Shown here piece after piece: positions 40,862 through 43,312 of a stretch of DNA of 43,312 bases. Below the pieces are notes generated by a model, which ran no database searches, was not told the origin of the DNA, and worked only from the letters and a program-made list of their open reading frames with translations. Each line of letters starts with the position of its first letter. Positions within the stretch are counted from its first letter, which is position 1. The position numbers and the translations under genes were made by a program. The stretch covers positions 1 to 43,312 of the forward strand of contig JALHNI010000039.1 of the NCBI GenBank assembly GCA_022843605.1, in the 5' to 3' direction. Source of the stretch: Bryobacter sp. (GTDB taxonomy: Bacteria; Acidobacteriota; Terriglobia; Bryobacterales; Bryobacteraceae).

Positions 40862-40879
40862 GCGGAGCGAAGGCTCCGC
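40862..40879 (+). other. Hairpin in the apt-ispE junction
   Basis: GCGGAGC (40862-40868) and GCTCCGC (40873-40879) form a perfect 7-bp stem with a GAAG loop. It ends 11 nt before the preferred ispE ATG (40891) and may affect ispE translation. No U tract follows, so it is not a terminator. Confidence 0.45.
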
Positions 40880-40890
40880 AGGCGCTGAGG

Positions 40891-41838
40891 ATGGCGATAA
40901 AGGCTTTCGCCAAGATCAATGTGGGGTTGAAGGTGCTGTATAAGCGCCCGGATAATTACCACGAATTGCGTTCGATCTTTCAGACGATTTCTCTGGCCGA
41001 TGACATTACGATCGAATGGCGGAAGCAGCGGACGACGACAATTTTGCTGGACGATCCGTTGGGGATTCCCGATAACCTGATGGTGCGCGCGGCAAAGTTG
41101 GTTCTTGACGAGACCAAGCGAACCGGCGCCGTCAGGATGTCGCTGAAGAAGCGGATCCCGATGGGCGGCGGTTTGGGAGGCGGATCGACGGATGCGGCGG
41201 CGGTGCTGATGGTGTTGCCCGCGTTGGTGGGGAAACCGATCGCCGCCGGTCGTTTGGCAGAATTGGCGGTGCAACTCGGCGCCGACGTTCCGTTCTTCCT
41301 GCTGGGGGGCACGGCGCTGGGCTTGGGGCGCGGCGAGGAACTCTACACCCTGCCTGATCTTCCTCAAACTAAAGGCGTTTTGGTTTGCCCCAAGGTGCAC
41401 GTGTCGACGGCGGAAGCCTTCCGGACGCTGGCGCGCGAACCCTACGTTCAATTGACTTCGCCCCTGGGCTCTCGTATCCTAGAAGGGTTTCAGGTTCTCG
41501 CCCGGAGTGTGACCGCTCAACGGCCAGTCGGGGAGTGGGCTACACTTTGCGAGAACGACTTTGAGCCAGCCGTATTCCGCCAGCATCCCAATCTCAAAAA
41601 GATCAAGAGGAAGTTGGTTCGGTTGGGTGCCATGCCGGCCGTGATGACTGGCAGCGGAGCGGCCCTTTTTGGGTTCTTCGACACCCACCGGGCTGCGGAA
41701 GAGGCGCGCCGTTCGTTCGGCGAAGAGTCGTTATCCGGTGTGCAGGCTCATCGGTTTACGCTGGTGAACCGTAAGCAGTACGCGGAACATTGGCAGCGGG
41801 CGATAGAAGCCGTGCGGCCTGGGATGTCGAGAGAGTAA
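40891..41838 (+). CDS. ispE: 4-diphosphocytidyl-2-C-methyl-D-erythritol kinase
   Basis: The 315-residue GHMP kinase phosphorylates CDP-methylerythritol in the MEP isoprenoid pathway. It begins AIKAFAKINVGLKVLYKRPDNYHE, has the phosphate loop PMGGGLGGGSTDAAAVLMVLP, the substrate stretch ADVPFFLLGGTALGLGRGEEL and the C-terminal GAMPAVMTGSGAALFGFFD. I chose the ATG at 40891 because the family starts exactly there; an ATG at 40834, right after the apt stop, would add 19 atypical residues through a hairpin. Its TAA overlaps the prs ATG by one base. Confidence 0.95.
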   Translation: MAIKAFAKINVGLKVLYKRPDNYHELRSIFQTISLADDITIEWRKQRTTTILLDDPLGIPDNLMVRAAKLVLDETKRTGAVRMSLKKRIPMGGGLGGGSTDAAAVLMVLPALVGKPIAAGRLAELAVQLGADVPFFLLGGTALGLGRGEELYTLPDLPQTKGVLVCPKVHVSTAEAFRTLAREPYVQLTSPLGSRILEGFQVLARSVTAQRPVGEWATLCENDFEPAVFRQHPNLKKIKRKLVRLGAMPAVMTGSGAALFGFFDTHRAAEEARRSFGEESLSGVQAHRFTLVNRKQYAEHWQRAIEAVRPGMSRE

Positions 41839-42827
41839 TGGCCGCGCCTAAACCGCAACGGAATAGCCGGCCGTCGAGAGCTATGCGTTTCGATCGATTG
41901 AAGATCATTACGGGAAACGCCAACCGAGGGTTGGCGGCGGAAATCGCCGATCGGCTGTTTGTCGATCTGGGCGATGCACGCGTGTCGAATTTTTCCGACG
42001 GCGAGAGCTACATTCAAATTAAGGAAAACGTCCGGGGCGCGGACGTTTTTGTCGTTCAACCCACCTGTAATCCGGTGAACCATCATGTGATGGAACTCCT
42101 GCTGATCATCGACGCCTTACGGCGCAGTTCAGCCGACCGGATCACAGCGGTGCTCCCCTATTTCGGCTATGCCCGGCAAGACCGTAAGGACCGTCCGCGC
42201 GTGCCGATTTCGGCGCGGCTGATGGCGAGTTTGCTGGAGCGCGCCGGTGCTGATCGTATTTTGGCGCTTGATCTGCACGCCGCACAGATTCAGGGCTTCT
42301 TCGATATTCCCGTAGATCATTTGTTTGCGACGCCGGTGCTGCTGGAGTATTACCGTAACCAGAATCTGGACGAAGTGACGGTGGTTTCGCCGGACGCTGG
42401 TGGCGTGGAGCGGGCGCGCGCTTTTGCCAAACGTCTGAATGCGCCGCTGGCGATTATCGATAAGCGCCGCGAAGAGGCCAATGTGGCCGAAATCATGAAC
42501 ATCATTGGCGATGTGCGCGGGCGCAAGTGCATCATGCTGGACGATCTCATCGATACGGCCGGCACGCTGGTGAAGGGCGCTGACGCCCTGTTTGCCGCCG
42601 GAGCGCAGAGCGTTTCGGCGTGCGCGACTCATGCGGTGCTTTCGGGCCCCGCCATTGAACGAATCGAAGCGTCTCGCTTAAGCGAGCTCGTAATTACAAA
42701 CTCCATTCCCCTGCGGCCGGAAGCCGCGGCCTGTGGCCGAATCAAGGTGATGAGCGTGGCGCCGTTGCTGGCGCGGGCCATCCAGTCGATTCATGGGGAA
42801 ACTTCCATCAGCGTGCTGTTTGAGTAG
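41838..42827 (+). CDS. prs: Ribose-phosphate pyrophosphokinase
   Basis: The 329-residue enzyme makes PRPP from ribose 5-phosphate and ATP. Motifs: LKIITGNANRGLAAEIADRL, NFSDGESYIQIKENVRGADVFVVQPT, VLPYFGYARQDRKDRPRVPISARLMA, DLHAAQIQGFFDIPVDHL, VVSPDAGGVERARAFAKRL, and the PRPP loop CIMLDDLIDTAGTL. The ATG at 41838 overlaps the ispE stop (TAATG), implying coupling; an ATG at 41883 would give the common 314-residue form. It supplies the substrate for apt in the same run. Confidence 0.96.
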   Translation: MAAPKPQRNSRPSRAMRFDRLKIITGNANRGLAAEIADRLFVDLGDARVSNFSDGESYIQIKENVRGADVFVVQPTCNPVNHHVMELLLIIDALRRSSADRITAVLPYFGYARQDRKDRPRVPISARLMASLLERAGADRILALDLHAAQIQGFFDIPVDHLFATPVLLEYYRNQNLDEVTVVSPDAGGVERARAFAKRLNAPLAIIDKRREEANVAEIMNIIGDVRGRKCIMLDDLIDTAGTLVKGADALFAAGAQSVSACATHAVLSGPAIERIEASRLSELVITNSIPLRPEAAACGRIKVMSVAPLLARAIQSIHGETSISVLFE

Positions 42828-42870
42828 GCGGATGCAAGGAAAAGAAATAGCAGAAAGAGGGTAAGCAAAC

Positions 42871-43312
42871 ATGCGCAAAGACATTACCGTTGCCGCCGAA
42901 CCGCGGAGCGCGCGGGGCAAGAACGAAATGAACCGCCTGCGGGTGAAGGGTCTCAACCCGGCCGTGATCTACGGAGCGGGGAAGGACTCCGTGGCGATTA
43001 GCGTCAATCCCAAGGATTTGCACAAGATCCTGCATTCGGGTACCGGCCACAACACGATTTTTGACGTGGTGGTGGCGGGCGGCGAGACGACGCCGGTGAT
43101 GATGGTGGATTGGCAGATGGATCCGATCAAAGATACCTTGCTGCACGCCGACTTGCTGCGCATCGATCTCACCAAGCGCATTCGCGTGAAGGTGCCGGTG
43201 CATACCTCCGGCGACCCGATGGGCGTGAAGATTCAGGGCGGCCAGTACGAAATCATCAACCGCGAGATCGAAATTCGTTGCCTGCCGGACGACGTGCCGG
43301 AAGTCTACGAAG
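42871..43312 (+). CDS. rplY: 50S ribosomal protein L25/Ctc (C-terminus cut by window edge)
   Basis: The frame is open from the ATG at 42871 to the right edge, about 147 residues. It starts MRKDITVAAEPRSARGKNEM, and continues GLNPAVIYGAGKDSVAISVNPKDLHKIL, TIFDVVVAGGETTPVMMVDWQMDPIKDTLLHADLLRIDLTKRI, as in the L25 N-terminal domain that binds 5S rRNA; the following VKVPVHTSGDPMGVKIQGGQYE begins the Ctc/TL5 C-terminal domain. AGAGGG lies 9 nt upstream. The order ispE-prs-rplY is common in bacteria, often followed by pth. Confidence 0.94.
   Translation, partial: MRKDITVAAEPRSARGKNEMNRLRVKGLNPAVIYGAGKDSVAISVNPKDLHKILHSGTGHNTIFDVVVAGGETTPVMMVDWQMDPIKDTLLHADLLRIDLTKRIRVKVPVHTSGDPMGVKIQGGQYEIINREIEIRCLPDDVPEVYE

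Overview
The window is a GC-rich bacterial chromosome segment that looks like an acidobacterium, most probably of the Bryobacterales/Solibacter group. The basis is gene content: an 808-residue duplicated FtsX-type orphan permease (ADOP type), a large TonB-dependent receptor with an N-terminal carboxypeptidase-regulatory domain, a DUF1592-DUF1552-ankyrin cluster, several Tat-exported Gfo/Idh/MocA proteins, and conserved housekeeping genes. I ran no search, so the lineage is inferred. No mobile element, CRISPR array or prophage was seen.

Layout. 1-4.6 kb: truncated TerC-type membrane protein, DUF169 protein, HATPase anti-sigma-like protein, secreted S10 carboxypeptidase, isocitrate/isopropylmalate-family dehydrogenase. 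4.6-10.3 kb (minus): M20 dipeptidase-murJ and rpsO-pnp. 10.4-17.8 kb: FKBP-DinB fusion, unknown protein, ADOP permease, secreted esterase, methyltransferase, DUF2490-like outer-membrane protein. 17.9-24 kb (minus): an unknown 440-residue protein, a frameshifted secreted laminin-G-like gene, tRNA-Gln(TTG), a two-repeat unknown protein beside an orphan nuoI, a redoxin, and a glycosyltransferase-methyltransferase fusion. 24-29 kb: two Tat-type Gfo/Idh/MocA oxidoreductases (the second fused to a DUF1080 3-keto-disaccharide-hydrolase domain), a purple-acid-phosphatase-like enzyme and a lytic transglycosylase. 29.2-40 kb: GntR/FCD regulator, TonB-dependent receptor, and the DUF1592-DUF1552-ankyrin-amidohydrolase cluster. 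40-43.3 kb: acyP-apt-ispE-prs-rplY (L25), truncated at the right edge.

Three signals stand out. First, many starts sit 6-12 nt behind a TAnnnT -10 hexamer; at 6-7 nt the start codon would be at or next to +1, which suggests widespread leaderless or near-leaderless transcripts. Second, a nearly identical 20-bp tandem palindrome lies upstream of both the TonB receptor and the DUF1592 gene, marking them as one regulon across a terminator. Third, the exported oxidoreductases and the fused DUF1080 domain suggest a periplasmic pathway that oxidises sugars or glycosides to 3-keto forms and cleaves them. All three are inferences from sequence. No intergenic stretch exceeds about 300 bases; the longest (28935-29225, 19184-19424, 20144-20325) hold little apart from promoter and start signals and the tRNA flank.
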